A stretch of 7,086 nucleotides of DNA, from NCBI RefSeq assembly GCF_030732005.1, contig NZ_JAROCA010000095.1, forward strand, positions 1 through 7,086. Reading direction: 5' to 3'. A model generated the notes under the pieces. The model searched no databases and was not told the origin of the DNA. It saw nothing but the letters and a program-made list of their open reading frames with translations. The position numbers and the translations under genes are program-made. This document shows, in pieces, positions 6,220-7,086 of this stretch. The stretch is from Tigheibacillus jepli. GTDB lineage: Bacteria; Bacillota; Bacilli; Bacillales; Amphibacillaceae. The number at the start of each line of letters is the position of its first letter. Positions within the stretch are counted from its first letter, which is position 1.

Positions 6220-6255
6220 AAAAATGCCTGCCCGGACTGCCAGGCAGGCATTTTT
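6220..6255 (-). terminator. Strong rho-independent terminator of sodC
   Basis: AAAAATGCCTGCC (6220-6232) and GGCAGGCATTTTT (6243-6255) form a perfect 13-bp stem with a 10-base loop. On the minus strand it ends in a run of T and starts 4 bases after the sodC stop codon. The A/T tracts are symmetrical, so it could also stop plus-strand transcription. It separates sodC from the MFS promoter. Confidence 0.92.
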
Positions 6256-6259
6256 CTAT

Positions 6260-6868
6260 TCATTGAATACTTTCTATTTCCCCACATGCAATGCGCTCGC
6301 CTGCATCTCCAGCTGGCTGGGAATAATAGTCATCCGGCTTTGCATGGACGATAAACGCTGTGCCATCCTCCTTCAGCAGGGAATTTTCTTTTCCTTTTTC
6401 CAATGTCAGCTTGTCGTTAATAAATGTCGCATGTGCTGTACCATCGGCCTTCACTTCCAGGTTTGGTATATCACCATCATGCGGCCCATCCACATGATCG
6501 AAACCATGTTTGGCACTGGTCGGATTAAAATGTCCACCTGCCGACTGGAATGACGGGCCCTCGCATAGCCCTTTTTCATGGACATGGAAACCATGCAATC
6601 CCGGTGGCAGATTGGTCGCATCAACAGTCATTTCGACTCCTTCGTCGGTCTGCTGCAGGTTTACAGTGCCTACCTTCAATCCTTTGGAATTGACCAGCGT
6701 AGCTATTGCCGTCAGATTTTTTACCTCTTTGGCAGCAACCGTTTCAATTTCCCGATCATCTCCTTCCTTGCCCTGCGATTTTTGTTTGTCTTTCGTATCG
6801 GAGCATGCAACTAGCACCAATAGCAGGCTCGCTAAAATGACGGTGTATATCCAGCGTTGGTTTTTCAT
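6260..6868 (-). CDS. sodC: Cu/Zn superoxide dismutase, predicted lipoprotein
   Basis: Converts superoxide to oxygen and hydrogen peroxide outside the membrane. The 202-residue protein has a lipoprotein signal: MKNQR, a hydrophobic stretch and the lipobox L19-V20-A21-C22, so mature protein should be anchored at Cys22 on the outer face of the membrane. A charged linker (23-45) precedes the dismutase domain. Copper ligands are H95 and H97 (GFHVHEKG), the bridging H113 (GGHFNP) and H175 (IVHAK); zinc ligands are H113, H121, H130 and D133 (HDGD). C102 and C195 can form the conserved disulfide, and R192 (GERIACG) is the active-site arginine. The full ligand set is present, unlike the B. subtilis paralogue YojM, which is known to lack two copper ligands. 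Start chosen at 6868: GGAGG lies 7 bases or so upstream and the signal peptide begins there; an ATG at 6913 would add 15 residues ahead of the signal. No good native promoter is evident in 6869-7011. Confidence 0.95.
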   Translation of the reverse strand: MKNQRWIYTVILASLLLVLVACSDTKDKQKSQGKEGDDREIETVAAKEVKNLTAIATLVNSKGLKVGTVNLQQTDEGVEMTVDATNLPPGLHGFHVHEKGLCEGPSFQSAGGHFNPTSAKHGFDHVDGPHDGDIPNLEVKADGTAHATFINDKLTLEKGKENSLLKEDGTAFIVHAKPDDYYSQPAGDAGERIACGEIESIQ

Positions 6869-7011
6869 GGGAATCCCTCCAAAATGTGTTATTCCCAGTT
6901 TTCTCCAGAACATGCAAAATTATTCCTTGATGTGAAATACAGCTATTGGGATTATCAGTGACCTTTGCGGTGCTGGTTTACGGTTTTTGGGCACTGAGAT
7001 GCTTTGTCTGT
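6869..7011 (-). promoter_or_regulatory. sodC upstream region
   Basis: This 143-bp stretch between the IS end and sodC should hold the native promoter. The best pair I find on the minus strand is TTGCAT (6915-6910) with AATAAC about 18 bases on, which is poor. TCAGTG (6955-6960) and CACTGA (6992-6997) could pair across a 31-base loop. No PerR, Fur or Zur box is recognisable. If the native promoter was farther upstream, the IS insertion at 7012 has removed it. Confidence 0.25.
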
Positions 7012-7086
7012 GATTGAGTCCGTATAATTGTGTAAATAGAAAAGGGTCAATCATCAAACCCTATATACAATGTTTCACCACAAAAT
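7012..7086. mobile_element. End of an IS256-family insertion sequence (right copy, element body lies outside the window)
   Basis: Begins GATTGAGTCCGTATAATTGT at 7012 and runs off the window end. It is the exact reverse complement of 3-77, so the two copies face each other with the same end. The boundary is set by loss of identity at 7011. The 8 bases at 7004-7011 (TTGTCTGT) would be this copy's target duplication if insertion was simple; they do not match 78-85, as expected for two separate junctions. Confidence 0.8.
7022..7050 (-). promoter_or_regulatory. Possible outward promoter in the right IS end, facing sodC
   Basis: This is the mirror of the left site: TTGACC (7050-7045) and TTATAC (7027-7022) on the minus strand, 17 bases apart. 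Transcription would start near 7015 and reach the sodC start codon about 150 bases later with no terminator between. The -35 is good (5 of 6), the -10 weak. Confidence 0.28.

Noticed and set aside
6869..6913. Longer sodC start at ATG 6913
   Set aside because: It would place 15 residues ahead of a clear lipoprotein signal and lacks the GGAGG that sits before ATG 6868.

Overview
The window looks like low-to-mid-GC Gram-positive DNA, most likely from a Bacillaceae genus. The pointers are strong AGGAGG-type ribosome sites, a lipobox Cu/Zn superoxide dismutase of the YojM/SodC type, a SNF2 helicase of the SWIM-containing Bacillus/Listeria type, and IS256-type insertion-sequence ends. The genus cannot be fixed from the sequence alone.

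All recognisable genes lie on the minus strand, so in transcription order they run from right to left. Positions 7012-7086 and 1-77 are the same end of an IS256-family element in opposite orientations, a perfect 75-bp inverted repeat (3-77 against 7012-7086). The window is therefore a segment held between two inverted IS copies, or an assembly contig that stops in the IS at each side. Inside come sodC (6868-6260) with a textbook terminator, an MFS efflux-type transporter (6141-4957) whose stop codon sits in the loop of its own terminator, a 535-bp non-coding stretch rich in hairpins (4422-4956), a 1069-residue SWIM/SNF2 helicase (4421-1212), a small single-span membrane protein (1044-898) with a promoter-like region carrying an 11-bp direct repeat, and a second, speculative 48-codon membrane peptide (834-688) that overlaps a terminator hairpin.

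The left 820 bp hold two unrelated repeat arrays and no convincing gene until the speculative peptide: three 52-bp units directly against the IS end (78-233), then about 17 units of 20-21 bp (261-612).

The protein genes do not form an obvious pathway. sodC and the transporter each have their own terminator, and the helicase is separated from the transporter by the hairpin-rich region, so they look like independent transcription units. The unexplained material is in the intergenic DNA: the two arrays, three hairpins sharing one loop sequence (4582-4707), and a nested multi-stem element (4743-4833) followed by a T7 tract. I see no complete new multi-gene system; these non-coding elements and the two small membrane peptides are the best candidates for something undescribed.
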